From positions 81,255-145,254 of the forward strand of contig NZ_JAUYEY010000007.1 of the NCBI RefSeq assembly GCF_030689685.1: a DNA stretch of 64,000 nt, given 5' to 3'. The translations under genes and the position numbers were made by a program. Source of the stretch: Polaromonas sp. (GTDB lineage: Bacteria; Pseudomonadota; Gammaproteobacteria; Burkholderiales; Burkholderiaceae_C). The notes under the pieces were generated by a model that saw nothing but the letters and a program-made list of their open reading frames with translations, had not been told where the DNA came from and made no database searches. Below, piece after piece: positions 53,270 to 62,704 of the stretch; the stretch's first letter is position 1, and every line of letters begins with the position of its first letter.

Positions 53270-53374
53270 TGCTCACCAGGCGTCTTGAATGAAATCGGCA
53301 ATTCGCCCTTTAAACACGGGAATAGTTTGCTATTGTTTTGTCGTGTCCGTGGGAGGTGGGAGACCTGACTCTCG
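53270..53374 (+). repeat. Left inverted-repeat arm of the insertion
   Basis: About 105 bases that are an imperfect inverted copy of 54905-55008. The best-conserved part, ACACGGGAATAGTTTGCTAT at 53314, is identical to the reverse complement of the right arm. The gap 53375-53435 holds nothing else recognised. Confidence 0.8.
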
Positions 53375-53435
53375 TGATCCAAAGGCGTTACGTATAAAGG
53401 CCGGACACCAATGTTTTACAGGGTTCAAGCGGCGG

Positions 53436-54047
53436 TTAGTTGTTCCACGCGAATAGGCTTCGCAGCCCAGCAATTGCGCCTGCGACCGCTGCAATGGAAA
53501 GAATTGCCGCTATCGCGATGACAGCCCAAGCAATCAGGGGGTGATTCAGAAACCTGTTCTTGATCACGTTGGTCAGGTTGCCACCCCGATCTCGGATGTA
53601 CTGCTCATATGCGCTCGACAGAGTTGTGAGCATTTCTGCTTGTTGTAAGTCGTAGAAGTCTTCCAATGACATATGGGGTTGAATCATTGCCTTGTTTGTG
53701 ACTCCTTGTTCGATGTGACGCACATCTGACAGGTACAGCACTTCGATTTCATCCTTTCGCTTCGAAAACGCCTCGGAACAAAGAGCTTGAAGCTCTTTTT
53801 CGGCAAGCAGTAGTCCTCTCTGGCTCATGACATCAATTGCTGTCGTCACAATGGTCAACGCGCTTTCCCTGAGTTCCGCTTCGAGCACTTTGTGCATTGC
53901 CACGACCGTCTCTGAACCAAAGAGAATTTCGCGCGCATTGGACCGCTGCTTTTCCTCGGTAAACCGCTCCATCATTCGGTGGTTTCTTTCGTCGAAACGA
54001 AGATTTAGAAGTTTCGTGAATTCATCTCTCATTGTTTGGCCTGCCAT
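53436..54047 (-). CDS. Unknown protein with C-terminal membrane anchor
   Basis: 203 residues, not recognised. The first 150 residues are charged and helical (RFDERNHRMMERFTEEKQRS, later ASYEQYIRDRG-like segments), and residues about 172-194 form one strongly hydrophobic segment (LIAWAVIAIAAILSIAAVAG) near the C-terminus. It may be a tail-anchored or signalling membrane protein. It lies inside the insertion with the toxin-antitoxin pair and has lower GC content than the flanking glycan genes. Confidence 0.65.
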   Translation of the reverse strand: MAGQTMRDEFTKLLNLRFDERNHRMMERFTEEKQRSNAREILFGSETVVAMHKVLEAELRESALTIVTTAIDVMSQRGLLLAEKELQALCSEAFSKRKDEIEVLYLSDVRHIEQGVTNKAMIQPHMSLEDFYDLQQAEMLTTLSSAYEQYIRDRGGNLTNVIKNRFLNHPLIAWAVIAIAAILSIAAVAGAIAGLRSLFAWNN

Positions 54048-54098
54048 TCGAGGATTCGGGAGGATTCGGGGTCAGATTCCAATTAATGTACTTTCTGG

Positions 54099-54434
54099 TC
54101 ACGCTGCAGCCAAAATCAAATGCCCCATTTCTGCCTTTGCAGGTCGAACTTTGATCTCAATGTCGTAGCCCAACCGCGTCAAGCAATCCATGAGCTTGCG
54201 CTCAGAGAGGTTGGTGAAGTCGCCGCGCATCATGTCGGAGACTTTGGGCTGCGTGATGCCCATGCGTTTGGCGGCTGCTTGCTGCGTCAGTCCAAGCGTG
54301 CCCATGGCTTTTCTGATCTCGATAACCAAGCCAGTTTTAATTTTTAGTTTTTCAGCATCGGGAAGGCCGAGGTCAGCAAACACGTTGCCGGAACCACTAT
54401 GGACTTCTACGCCATCAATCAATCGAGTTTTCAT
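54099..54434 (-). CDS. XRE-family antitoxin (HTH_37 type)
   Basis: 111 residues. The helix-turn-helix lies at about 47-75: MGTLGLTQQAAAKRMGITQP, then KVSDMMRGDFTNLSERKLMD. VHSGSGNVFADLGLPDAEKL at the N-terminus is typical of antitoxins paired with Gp49-like toxins. The ATG overlaps the toxin stop by 4 bases. Confidence 0.9.
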   Translation of the reverse strand: MKTRLIDGVEVHSGSGNVFADLGLPDAEKLKIKTGLVIEIRKAMGTLGLTQQAAAKRMGITQPKVSDMMRGDFTNLSERKLMDCLTRLGYDIEIKVRPAKAEMGHLILAAA

Positions 54435-54799
54435 TTTCGCAGCTCCTTTGCAAACGCCTCGGCAATTTTGAGCCGCGCGTGAACGATGTCCATTTCTTCC
54501 TTCGGTGTGGCGATCCCGCGCTTGCTCTTCTTCTGGAAGCAGTGAAGGACAAACACTGCCTCTGCAAACTTCACGGTGTAAACGGCACGGTAGGTGCCAC
54601 CCACATCGTCTTCCACCACCTCAAGCACACCGGCTCCACTAAAGCCCTTGAGCACCTTGGCTGAATCATGCTTATCGCCAGCCTGTGCCAGCGACAAAGC
54701 AAAGCCGAAAAACCGTCGCACTTCCGTTGGCAGATCCAATAAATCCTTGTAGCTGCTCCCTATCCATTCGAGCGGTCTTTCATCAATTGGCATAGGCAT
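54431..54799 (-). CDS. Gp49-like/RelE-superfamily toxin
   Basis: 122 residues. WIGSSYKDLLDLPTEVRRFF, then GFALSLAQAG and GTYRAVYTVKFAEAVFVLHC, then FQKKSKRGIATPKEEMD are the phage-derived Gp49-like (HigB-type) toxin blocks, an mRNA interferase fold. The toxin-first order with overlapping antitoxin is typical. An AT-rich promoter region lies at 54800-54840. Confidence 0.9.
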   Translation of the reverse strand: MPMPIDERPLEWIGSSYKDLLDLPTEVRRFFGFALSLAQAGDKHDSAKVLKGFSGAGVLEVVEDDVGGTYRAVYTVKFAEAVFVLHCFQKKSKRGIATPKEEMDIVHARLKIAEAFAKELRK

Positions 54800-54904
54800 A
54801 AATATACATGAACTGGTATATTAATTCAATTTGCGATCTATGCTTTGAGTTTGAGAGCGACGCATAGAGCGCACATTCCGACATCTTTAATCAGGTCAGG
54901 GGGG

Positions 54905-55008
54905 CGAGGGTCAGATCCCATTTCCCACGAATACTACAAAAACAATAGCAAACTATTCCCGTGTTCAAGGGGCGGGCTGCCGATTTAATTCAGGACGCCT
55001 GGTGAGCA
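54905..55008 (-). repeat. Right inverted-repeat arm of the insertion
   Basis: About 104 bases inverted relative to 53270-53374. It also contains GGGTCAGATCCCATTTCCCA, close to GGGTCAGATTCCAATTAATG at 54069, a REP-like motif. The sequence 55009-55072 holds no gene. Confidence 0.8.
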
Positions 55009-55072
55009 GGCAGCAAAGGCTTCGACAAGCTCAGCCCGAACGGGGGTGTAGCGTTTAAACGAACAGCATTGT

Positions 55073-55111
55073 GCTCAAGCCACCAGCTTGAAGTGTTTGC
55101 GGCTGAAGTCG
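55073..55111. repeat. Right 39-bp direct repeat of the insertion
   Basis: Matches 53218-53256 with two mismatches. It begins 2 bases outside the stop codon of the glycosyltransferase at 55075 and covers its last 12 codons. Confidence 0.85.
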
Positions 55112-55947
55112 AGGCCGGTAAGCTTTTCCAGCCTGCGCATCAGGTGGTATTTGTTTTCCTTGCGGGTGGGCTGGTAAGCCGGATCAATCCGCAGCTCCTG
55201 CTCGGCACCGGTCGCCAGCCACTCTTTCGCTACGGCGGGATGCGTGCCATGAAAGGCCTCCAGGGCGCGCGCGTCGAACTGGCTGTAGTGCACTTCCATC
55301 TTGGTCGAGCTCGCCCAGTATTTGCTGACCTGGTCGAGTTTTTTCTGCATGTCTTCGTTGCGGCGAATCCAGCCGTAGTGAAAGATGTGCGCATTGGCCA
55401 GCGCTGCCTTGGGATTTCGCGGTTTTTTGTGATCGGTTGTGACCAGCCAGTACTGGCCGTCGGGCGCGTAGGAGCGAATGGTGTTGCGGATCAGCCGGCA
55501 TTCGCGCCGGTACCAGCCTGGGCTGACCGAGACCCACTGCGCCGATCCGTAGAAGTGCCGGTAGTCGAACACCAGCGCCTCGACCTCGGGGTTGGCGTGG
55601 TGCCGCTCGACACTGGCGCGGATGACGGGCAGGTCGTCCTCGTGGACCACCTCGTCGCCTTCGAGGTAAAACGCCCAGTCACCGGTGCAGGCGTACTGGG
55701 CGATCATTTTCTGCTGAGCGTACACAAAACCCCGGTCGCCCATTCGTTCGTTCCAGAGGGTTTCGATCACGCGGATTTTCGGGTCGCCGATGGCCAGCAC
55801 ACGCGCCAGTGTGTCGTCATTGCCACTCCCTACCGCCACCACAAATTCGTCCACCAGCGGCAGCAACGAACGGATGGATGCTTCAAAGGGAAAGCCCAGC
55901 TCAACGCCGTTGCGGATGAAGGTGAAACCACTGATGGAAATTGTCAT
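55075..55947 (-). CDS. Glycosyltransferase family 2-like protein
   Basis: 290 residues. SISGFTFIRNGVELGFPFEA, then VDEFVVAVGSGNDDT is a GT-A start, and YLEGDEVVHEDD carries an acidic metal-binding motif. The enzyme probably adds a sugar to a surface glycan. It overlaps the msbA-like gene by 4 bases, and the two are likely expressed together. The 3' end is the target of the adjacent insertion. Confidence 0.85.
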   Translation of the reverse strand: MTISISGFTFIRNGVELGFPFEASIRSLLPLVDEFVVAVGSGNDDTLARVLAIGDPKIRVIETLWNERMGDRGFVYAQQKMIAQYACTGDWAFYLEGDEVVHEDDLPVIRASVERHHANPEVEALVFDYRHFYGSAQWVSVSPGWYRRECRLIRNTIRSYAPDGQYWLVTTDHKKPRNPKAALANAHIFHYGWIRRNEDMQKKLDQVSKYWASSTKMEVHYSQFDARALEAFHGTHPAVAKEWLATGAEQELRIDPAYQPTRKENKYHLMRRLEKLTGLDFSRKHFKLVA

Positions 55948-57746
55948 GACAGTTGCACCACCGGTGCGCTTTGCGAAAGATCGGAGTCGTACAAACCGAG
56001 CTTGTACAGGCGGGCATAGGGGCCGTCGCGGTTGATCAGTTCGGCATGGGTGCCGGTCTCCACAATCCGGCCAGCGTCCATGACGACGATCCGGCTGGCA
56101 TGCTGCACCGTGGACAGGCGGTGCGCGATGACCAGCGTTGTGCGGTTGCGCATCAGGCGCTGCAGCGCTTCCTGCACCGCGCGTTCGGATTCGGTGTCCA
56201 GCGCCGAGGTGGCCTCATCCAGGATCAGCACGGGCGCGTCTTTGTAGAGCGCGCGGGCAATTGCCAGGCGCTGGCGCTGGCCGCCCGATAACTGCGTCGC
56301 GTTATGACCGGCCAGGGTGTCCATGCCTTGCGGCAGGTCGGCCACAAAACGCTCGAGGTTGGCGGCCTGCAGGCAACGCTGCACGCGTTCGCGGTCCAGC
56401 TCGGCGCCTAGCGCCACATTCACGGCAATGCTGTCGTTGAGCATCACCACATGCTGGCTGACCAGTGCAAACTGGCTGCGCAATGCATCTATCTGCCATT
56501 CGCGGAGGTCGTGGTCATCGAGTTCGATGACACCTGATGTGGGCTCTAAAAAACGCGGCAGCAGGTTGACCAGCGTGGTTTTACCGGCGCCCGAAGCGCC
56601 CACCAGCGCCACCGTTTCACCGGGGTGAATGGTCAGGTTGACCGAGTCCACAGCCGTCGCACCCTCGTTTCCATAGGCCACGCGTGCGTCGATGAACCGG
56701 ATGTGGCCCTCTGCCCTGGGCTTGGAAAAGCTGCCGCCTTGTTCATCCGGTGTTTTCTCCATCAGATCGAGTCCACGCTCCAGCGCCGCCAGGCCGCGGG
56801 TGATCGGGCTGGCGACTTCCGACAAGTGTTTGATGGGGGCGACCAGCATCAGCATGGCCGTCACAAACGCCACAAAGGAGCCGACCGAGGTGCCGTCGGT
56901 CGCACTTTGCATCAGGGCCACCGAAATCACGGCGGACAGCGCCACGGCCGCCAGCATCTGCGTGGTGGGAGTCATGGCCGCAGACGCCGCGATGGACTTC
57001 ATGGAGAGCCGCCGCAACGCATCACTGAGCTGCGCGAAACGCTTGGCCTGATCGGCCTGCGCCGCATGCAGCCGAATATCACGGTGTGCCAGCACGTTTT
57101 CTTCGACCACGTAAGCCAGCGAGTCGGTCGCGCTCTGGCTGGCCTTGGTGAGCCGGTATAGACGGCTGGAGAGCACTCGCATGACCCAGGCCACAGCCGG
57201 GATCAGCAGCGTCACAATCAGGGTCAGCTTCCAGTTCAGGTACAACAGATAGCTCGACAGGGCCAACAGGGTCAAGGTGTCCCGCGTCAGGCCCATGACC
57301 GAATTGACCAGCATGGATGAGCCGTTTTGCACCTCATAGACCACCGTGTTGGCCAGGGCGCTGGCCGACTGGCTCGAAAACAGGTCCAGCCGCGCCGACA
57401 GCAGCTTGCCGAACATGGCCTTGCGCAGCTCAAGCAACCCCAGATTTGTGACCTTGGCCAGCGCAATTTGCGCCACAAAACCGGCAAAACCGCGCACGCC
57501 GAACAACAGGATCAGCGCCACGGGAATCACCCACAGGTCAATACCGCCTTTCTGGAAACCCTTGTCCAGCAAGGGCTGCAGCAGGGCCGGCACCAGCGGC
57601 TCGGTGGCGGACGCCACCACGGTGGCGCCTATGGCAATGGCCCAGGCGCTACGGGACTGGTTGAAATAAGGCCAGATGCGTCGCAGGCGTTGCTTGATGG
57701 GCGCTGGCGAAACCGTTTCGCCGGGGGGAACGGTGCCGCGTGTCAA
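55944..57746 (-). CDS. MsbA-like lipid flippase, ABC exporter
   Basis: 600 residues. A six-segment transmembrane domain (about 30-310) is fused to one NBD: Walker A GASGAGKTT, signature LSGGQRQRLAIAR and Walker B VLILDEATSAL. Homodimeric exporters of this type flip lipid A-core across the inner membrane. Neighbouring glycosyltransferases support a lipopolysaccharide role; a multidrug exporter is the alternative. Confidence 0.88.
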   Translation of the reverse strand: MTRGTVPPGETVSPAPIKQRLRRIWPYFNQSRSAWAIAIGATVVASATEPLVPALLQPLLDKGFQKGGIDLWVIPVALILLFGVRGFAGFVAQIALAKVTNLGLLELRKAMFGKLLSARLDLFSSQSASALANTVVYEVQNGSSMLVNSVMGLTRDTLTLLALSSYLLYLNWKLTLIVTLLIPAVAWVMRVLSSRLYRLTKASQSATDSLAYVVEENVLAHRDIRLHAAQADQAKRFAQLSDALRRLSMKSIAASAAMTPTTQMLAAVALSAVISVALMQSATDGTSVGSFVAFVTAMLMLVAPIKHLSEVASPITRGLAALERGLDLMEKTPDEQGGSFSKPRAEGHIRFIDARVAYGNEGATAVDSVNLTIHPGETVALVGASGAGKTTLVNLLPRFLEPTSGVIELDDHDLREWQIDALRSQFALVSQHVVMLNDSIAVNVALGAELDRERVQRCLQAANLERFVADLPQGMDTLAGHNATQLSGGQRQRLAIARALYKDAPVLILDEATSALDTESERAVQEALQRLMRNRTTLVIAHRLSTVQHASRIVVMDAGRIVETGTHAELINRDGPYARLYKLGLYDSDLSQSAPVVQLS

Positions 57747-57999
57747 GCCGAAACCCCGGACTCCGAAGCCGACTGGCCGACCGGTGTTTGCATCAGCCCC
57801 GCAAGCACACGGGTAAAGTTCACTGCGATTTTTGGCATGGATGCCGCCTGGAGGACCATAGAGTCAACAAGCCAGCATTATCGTGGAACAATTGACGGCC
57901 AATTCCTACAAGCCCTCTTGTTCGCAGCATTCACAATCATCAACTTGATCAGGCAGGTGGATGGCAGCGGCTGATTCGGACTTCAACACATCACGCACC

Positions 58000-58764
58000 A
58001 TGAGCCTTTCCGTCATCATCATCACCAAAAACGAAGAGGCCAATTTGCAGGCATGCCTGGAGTCCGTTCGATTTGCAGACCAATGGGTCGTGGTTGACAA
58101 CGCCAGCACGGACAACACGCGGGCCATTGCCAGTGCCTTCGGGGCGGAGGTGACGCAAACCCAGGCATGGCCTGGTTTTGGCCCACAAAAAAACTTCGCC
58201 CTTAGCCTGGCCAGACACGACTGGGTCCTCTCCATCGATGCCGACGAACGCGTCACACCGGAACTGGCGCTGGAGATTCACAAGGCCATGCAAAACCGCG
58301 CCGCCGATGCGTTCGAGATTCCGCGTCTCACGCAATTTTGCGGGCAATGGATCCATCATTGCGGCTGGACCCCTGATCGTGTGCTGCGACTGTTCCGGCG
58401 CGGCCAGGCCGGCTTCAGCGACGACCTGGTGCACGAACGCGTCATCCTCAAATCCGGCGCCGTGGTGCGTTTGAATACCCGCCTGCTGCATTACAGCTAC
58501 CCGACCCCCGCGCACTACTGGCGCAAGCTGGAGCAATACAGCCTGGCCTGGGCCCAGCAGGCCCATGCGCGCGGCAGGACCAGCTCCATGCTGCGGGCGG
58601 TAACATCAGGCCTGATGGCCTTCCTTAAAAGTTATATTTTCCGCCTTGGCATCCTCGACGGCAGCATGGGTTTCGCCGTGTGCGCGATGCAGGCCCAAGC
58701 CGCCTTCGGCAAATACTTCACCTTGTATTGTTTGAACCAACAAAATGCATCCAAAAAAATCTGA
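58000..58764 (+). CDS. Family 2 glycosyltransferase (WaaE/KdtX-like)
   Basis: 254 residues from the ATG at 58000 ([20 protein letters not shown]); an in-frame ATG at 57961 would add 13 residues. The GT-A motifs are [11 protein letters not shown] and [12 protein letters not shown] (DAD metal site), then [20 protein letters not shown] as in WaaE-type LPS inner-core glucosyltransferases. It overlaps the tolB start by 20 bases. Confidence 0.87.
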   Translation: MSLSVIIITKNEEANLQACLESVRFADQWVVVDNASTDNTRAIASAFGAEVTQTQAWPGFGPQKNFALSLARHDWVLSIDADERVTPELALEIHKAMQNRAADAFEIPRLTQFCGQWIHHCGWTPDRVLRLFRRGQAGFSDDLVHERVILKSGAVVRLNTRLLHYSYPTPAHYWRKLEQYSLAWAQQAHARGRTSSMLRAVTSGLMAFLKSYIFRLGILDGSMGFAVCAMQAQAAFGKYFTLYCLNQQNASKKI

Positions 58765-60067
58765 TCATTCCTTACCCGCGTCCTGCCTGCCGGGACGACG
58801 CAGCCTGATCGCTGGCTTGACCAGCCTGGGCGCGCTGACCATGGTGCCGGCATCCTGGGCCCAGTTCCGGGTTGAAGTGTCCGGCGTGGGCCTGACCCAG
58901 TTGCCGATTGCCATTGCATCGTTCCGAGGTGATGCGCAGTCCCCGCAAAAAATTGCAGCGATCGTGCAGGCCGATCTGGAAAGAAGCGGCCAGTTTCGTG
59001 CGGTGGACGCCAGCGGCAACCCACTCGACGAAAGCTCCCGGCCCGACCTGTCTGTGTGGCGCCAACGCGCCGCCGACTCTTTGCTGACCGGCAGCGTCAC
59101 ACGTCTGGCCGACGGGCGCTACGATGTGCGTTGCCGCCTCTGGGATGTGGTGCGTGGGCAGGACCTGGGCGGCCAAAGTTATGTGGTGCCGCAGAGTGAT
59201 CTGCGTCTGTCGGCGCACCGGATCGCCGACTTTGTTTACGAAAAATTGACTGGCGAAAAAGGCGTTTTTTCCACCCGCATCGCCTATGTGACCAAGGCCG
59301 GCACGCGTTACAACCTGTGGGTGGCAGATTCCGACGGCGAAGGCGCGCAGTCGGCGCTGGCCAGCCCCGAGCCGATTATTTCTCCGTCATGGTCCCCCAA
59401 TGGCTCGCAGCTAGCCTATGTGTCCTTTGAGTCGCGCAAGCCGGTGATTTATGCTCACGATGTGGCCTCGGGCAAACGTCGGCTGCTGGCCAATTTCCGC
59501 GGCTCCAACAGCGCACCGGCCTGGTCGCCCGATGGCAACCAGTTGGTCGCCACGCTGAGCCGAGATGGAGGCTCGCAACTTTATGCGATTGCGGCTGCAG
59601 GCGGCGAGCCACGTCGCCTCACGCAATCGGCCAGCATCGATACCGAACCGGCGTTTTCCCCAGACGGCCGCTCCATTTATTTTGTGAGTGACCGCGGTGG
59701 TTCGCCGCAGATTTACCGCATGGGTGCAAGCGGCAGCAATGTAGAACGTGTCACCTTTACCGGGAGTTACAACATATCGCCTGCCATCAGCCCGGACGGA
59801 CGCTGGCTGGCCTATATTTCACGCATAGGCGGCGCTTTCAAACTGCACGTCATGGAACTGGGCATGGGAACTGCGGTGGCCATCACTGACACCAACGGCG
59901 ATGAAAGCCCGAGTTTTGCGCCAAACAGCCGTCTCATCGTTTACGCCACGCAGCAGCAAGGCCGCGAAGCCCTGCTGACCACCACGCTGGACGGAAAAAT
60001 CAAAGCCCGCCTGACCGGCTCCACCGGAGACATACGCGAGCCTGACTGGGGACCTTTCCAGAGGTAA
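58745..60067 (+). CDS. tolB: Tol-Pal system beta-propeller protein TolB
   Basis: 440 residues. An N-terminal signal region ([20 protein letters not shown], cleavage near ASWAQ) with an RR pair, the N-domain, then a six-bladed propeller with repeated SPDG/WSPxG motifs ([45 protein letters not shown]). TolB is periplasmic and links Pal to the TolQRA motor during outer-membrane constriction. pal and cpoB follow, but tolQRA are not in this stretch. Confidence 0.95.
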   Translation: MHPKKSDHSLPASCLPGRRSLIAGLTSLGALTMVPASWAQFRVEVSGVGLTQLPIAIASFRGDAQSPQKIAAIVQADLERSGQFRAVDASGNPLDESSRPDLSVWRQRAADSLLTGSVTRLADGRYDVRCRLWDVVRGQDLGGQSYVVPQSDLRLSAHRIADFVYEKLTGEKGVFSTRIAYVTKAGTRYNLWVADSDGEGAQSALASPEPIISPSWSPNGSQLAYVSFESRKPVIYAHDVASGKRRLLANFRGSNSAPAWSPDGNQLVATLSRDGGSQLYAIAAAGGEPRRLTQSASIDTEPAFSPDGRSIYFVSDRGGSPQIYRMGASGSNVERVTFTGSYNISPAISPDGRWLAYISRIGGAFKLHVMELGMGTAVAITDTNGDESPSFAPNSRLIVYATQQQGREALLTTTLDGKIKARLTGSTGDIREPDWGPFQR

Positions 60068-60114
60068 ACCAGCAGCGCTGATCATCCTCCTTTTAATTTT
60101 TAGCCAAGGTTTTT

Positions 60115-60657
60115 ATGAAACGCATCCTCTCTCTCTCCGCCATCATCACCCTGACTGCTGTCATTGTCGGCTGCAGTTCCGGCGTCAAGCTCAATGATGT
60201 TCCGGTCGAAAACCGGGCACCGGTCGCGACAGCCCCAGGCGGCACGGGCGATGCCTCCGGCGTGACCGGTCGCGACGTAGCCCCCGTACTGATCGGCGCG
60301 ACCGATCCTTCGCTTGCCGGACCTACCGGTGCCGCGCGCGTGATTTATTTTGACTACGACAGCTTTGCCATCAAGCCCGAAGCCCAGAGCACCGTCGAAG
60401 CCCATGCCCGTTTTCTGAGCGCCAACAAGGCCCGCAAACTGGTCATCGAAGGCAGCACCGATGAGCGCGGTGGCCGCGAATACAACTTGGCGCTGGGCCA
60501 GAAACGCGCCGAGGCCGTGCGCCGCGCTCTGGGCTTGCTGGGGGCAACCGACGCGCAAGTTGAAGCCGTCAGCTTCGGTGAAGAAAAACCTGCTGCGACG
60601 GGAATGGATGAGGATTCCTACGCCAAGAACCGCCGCGCTGAATTCAACTACCGTTAA
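60115..60657 (+). CDS. pal: Peptidoglycan-associated lipoprotein
   Basis: 180 residues. A lipoprotein signal with lipobox VIVGC puts the lipidated Cys near residue 18. The C-terminal OmpA domain has IEGSTDERGGREYNLALGQK, then RAEAVRRAL, which binds peptidoglycan. Pal anchors the outer membrane to the wall and interacts with TolB, encoded 48 bases upstream. Confidence 0.96.
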   Translation: MKRILSLSAIITLTAVIVGCSSGVKLNDVPVENRAPVATAPGGTGDASGVTGRDVAPVLIGATDPSLAGPTGAARVIYFDYDSFAIKPEAQSTVEAHARFLSANKARKLVIEGSTDERGGREYNLALGQKRAEAVRRALGLLGATDAQVEAVSFGEEKPAATGMDEDSYAKNRRAEFNYR

Positions 60658-60672
60658 GCCGGAGCCCCAATC

Positions 60673-61434
60673 TTGAAGCACTTCAGGAGTGTCCTGGCCG
60701 CTGTGGCCTGCTTGGTTGCGTTCAATGCGCACGCCGGCCTGTTCGAAGATGACGAGGCCCGCAAGGCGATTCTCGAGATGCGCCAGCGGCTCGATGTGTC
60801 GCAACAGCGGATGACCGAGGATTTGCGCAAGGCCAACGAGGACAACGCGCAACTCAGGCGCAGCCTGCTGGAGCTGTCCGGTCAGATCGATGCACTGCGC
60901 AATGAGATGGCACAAATGCGCGGACAGAGCGAGCAGGTGACCCGCCAGTTGTCCGAGGTCCAGCGCCTCCAGAAGGATATGTCCCAGGGGCTGGACAACC
61001 GGCTCAGCAAGTTCGAGCCGTCCAAGGTCACGGTCGATGGCAGGGAGTTTGTCGCAGAGCCGGCTGAAAAGCAGGAATTTGAGGCGGCTCTGGCGGTTCT
61101 GCGCAAAGGCGAATTTGCGCTGGCGCAGACAGCTTTCAGCAGTTTCCTCAAGCGTTACCCGCAAAGTGGTTATAAGGCGCCCGCCCTGTTCTGGCTCGGC
61201 AACGCGCAATATGCCTTGCGCAACTACCGCGATGCCATCACCAATTTCCGCGCATTGGTGGCCACCGATACGGAGCACGTCCGCGCGCCCGAGGCCGTGC
61301 TGGCCGTGGCCAACTGCCAGGTCGAGCTCAAGGACATCAAGGGTGCGCGTAAAACGCTGGAAGATCTGCTCAAAGCCTATCCCCAGTCGGAAGCCGCTTC
61401 GGTGGCCAAGGATCGCCTGAGCAAACTGAAATAA
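60673..61434 (+). CDS. cpoB: Tol-Pal accessory protein CpoB (YbgF)
   Basis: 253 residues from a TTG start. A signal peptide (ending near ACLVAFNAHA), an N-terminal coiled coil (about 30-110, trimerising in YbgF) and TPR-like repeats at the C-terminus (FEAALAVLRKGEFALAQTAF, then YPQSGYKAPALFWLGNAQYA). CpoB coordinates peptidoglycan synthesis with outer-membrane constriction in the periplasm. Third gene of the tolB-pal-cpoB run. Confidence 0.94.
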   Translation: MKHFRSVLAAVACLVAFNAHAGLFEDDEARKAILEMRQRLDVSQQRMTEDLRKANEDNAQLRRSLLELSGQIDALRNEMAQMRGQSEQVTRQLSEVQRLQKDMSQGLDNRLSKFEPSKVTVDGREFVAEPAEKQEFEAALAVLRKGEFALAQTAFSSFLKRYPQSGYKAPALFWLGNAQYALRNYRDAITNFRALVATDTEHVRAPEAVLAVANCQVELKDIKGARKTLEDLLKAYPQSEAASVAKDRLSKLK

Positions 61435-61437
61435 ATA

Positions 61438-61527
61438 CCCCCACGCTTGTCGCTTCGCGTGCCTTCGGCGGTGTGCTGCCCCTTGCACGAAGAAGAGGGG
61501 CTGATTTCCCTTGGGGCGGCCCGGCGG
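61438..61527 (+). repeat. Left copy of a ~90-bp repeat flanking the YeeE/YedE gene
   Basis: CCCCCACGCTTGTCGCTTCG, then CTGCCCCTTGCACGAAGAAG and GGGCTGATTTCCCTTGGGGC, is almost identical to 62705-62799, differing mainly by a 5-base gap and a few substitutions. Same orientation. The start resembles family B. Confidence 0.9.
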
Positions 61528-61591
61528 AAAAAACGTAGCCACGGGAAAAGGGTTAGGGCTCATCGACGATATACAGCCCTAAAATCGGGGC

Positions 61592-62701
61592 ATGGACATC
61601 TCCCAGCTCAACACCCTCACCACCCAGGTTCTCTGGGCGGCCTTCATCCTCTCCATGCTGTTTGGCGCCATCACCCAGCGCACGCATTTTTGCACCATGG
61701 GTGCGGTCAGCGACATCCTCAACATGGGCGACTGGACCCGCATGCGCATGTGGGGCATGGCCATTGGGGTGGCAATGATCGGCTTTTATGGCATGGCAGC
61801 GGCCGGTTTGATCGACCCGTCCAAAACCCTGTATGCGTCGAACCGTTTCATTTGGCTGTCTGCATTGGTGGGCGGCGGACTGTTTGGCTTCGGCATGGTG
61901 CTGGCCTCGGGTTGCGGTAGCAAGACGCTGGTGCGCATAGGCGGCGGCAACCTCAAGTCGCTGGTGGTGTTTGTGGTCATGGGTGTGGCCGCGTTTGCCA
62001 CGCTCAAGGGCCTCACCGCCGTACTGCGTGTGGCCACGGTAGACAGAGTGGCCGTCGACTTCACCAGCCACGCGGCCCTTTCGAACTGGGCTGGTGCCGC
62101 AGCAGGAACATCCCCCGCATTGGCCGGGCTGGTCATTGCTGTTGTGCTCGGTGGCAGCCTGATCGTATGGGCCTTGCTGGGCACGGAGTTCCGCCGCTTT
62201 GACAACCTGCTTGCCGGACTGGGCATTGGCGCGCTGGTTGCGGCCATGTGGTGGGTCAGCGGCCATTTGGGTTATGTGGCCGAGCACCCCGACACCTTGC
62301 AGGAGGCCTTTCTGGCCACAAACTCCGGCCGCATGGAGGCGTTGAGTTTTGTCTCGCCCGTGGCCTACACGGTAGACTGGTTCATGTTTTTCAGCGACAA
62401 AAGCAAGCTGCTGACCATCGGCATTGTGTCGGTGTTTGGCGTGGTCACCGGCTCGGCCGTGTATTCACTGCTCTCGCGCAGTTTCCGCTGGGAAGGTTTC
62501 CGCGACGCCGAAGACACCGGCAACCATCTGGTGGGCGCGGTGTTGATGGGGGTGGGCGGCGTGACCGCCATGGGCTGCACCATCGGCCAGGGTTTGTCGG
62601 GCATATCGACCTTGAGCGCGACCAGCTTCGTGGCGGTGGCCGCCATTCTGGCAGGCTGCGTGGCGGGTGTGCGCTACCAGATCTGGCGGCTGGAAGGTTG
62701 A
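61592..62701 (+). CDS. YeeE/YedE-family sulfur transport protein (TsuA-like)
   Basis: 369 residues with about nine or ten membrane segments. The conserved cysteine motifs are LASGCGSKTLVRIGGGNLKS and AMGCTIGQGLSGISTLS, together with HFCTMGAVSD near the N-terminus; in TsuA such cysteines relay thiosulfate. It likely imports thiosulfate or another sulfur compound. The gene with its promoter lies between two direct repeats, which would allow it to be lost or duplicated by recombination. Confidence 0.9.
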   Translation: MDISQLNTLTTQVLWAAFILSMLFGAITQRTHFCTMGAVSDILNMGDWTRMRMWGMAIGVAMIGFYGMAAAGLIDPSKTLYASNRFIWLSALVGGGLFGFGMVLASGCGSKTLVRIGGGNLKSLVVFVVMGVAAFATLKGLTAVLRVATVDRVAVDFTSHAALSNWAGAAAGTSPALAGLVIAVVLGGSLIVWALLGTEFRRFDNLLAGLGIGALVAAMWWVSGHLGYVAEHPDTLQEAFLATNSGRMEALSFVSPVAYTVDWFMFFSDKSKLLTIGIVSVFGVVTGSAVYSLLSRSFRWEGFRDAEDTGNHLVGAVLMGVGGVTAMGCTIGQGLSGISTLSATSFVAVAAILAGCVAGVRYQIWRLEG

Positions 62702-62704
62702 TGG

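Noticed and set aside
53257..55072. Insertion sequence with its own transposase
   Set aside because: The interval has inverted repeats but encodes only an unknown membrane protein and a toxin-antitoxin pair; no transposase motif is present.
60100..61563. Long minus-strand open frame opposite pal and cpoB
   Set aside because: It covers two well-recognised genes in antisense and has no motifs of its own.
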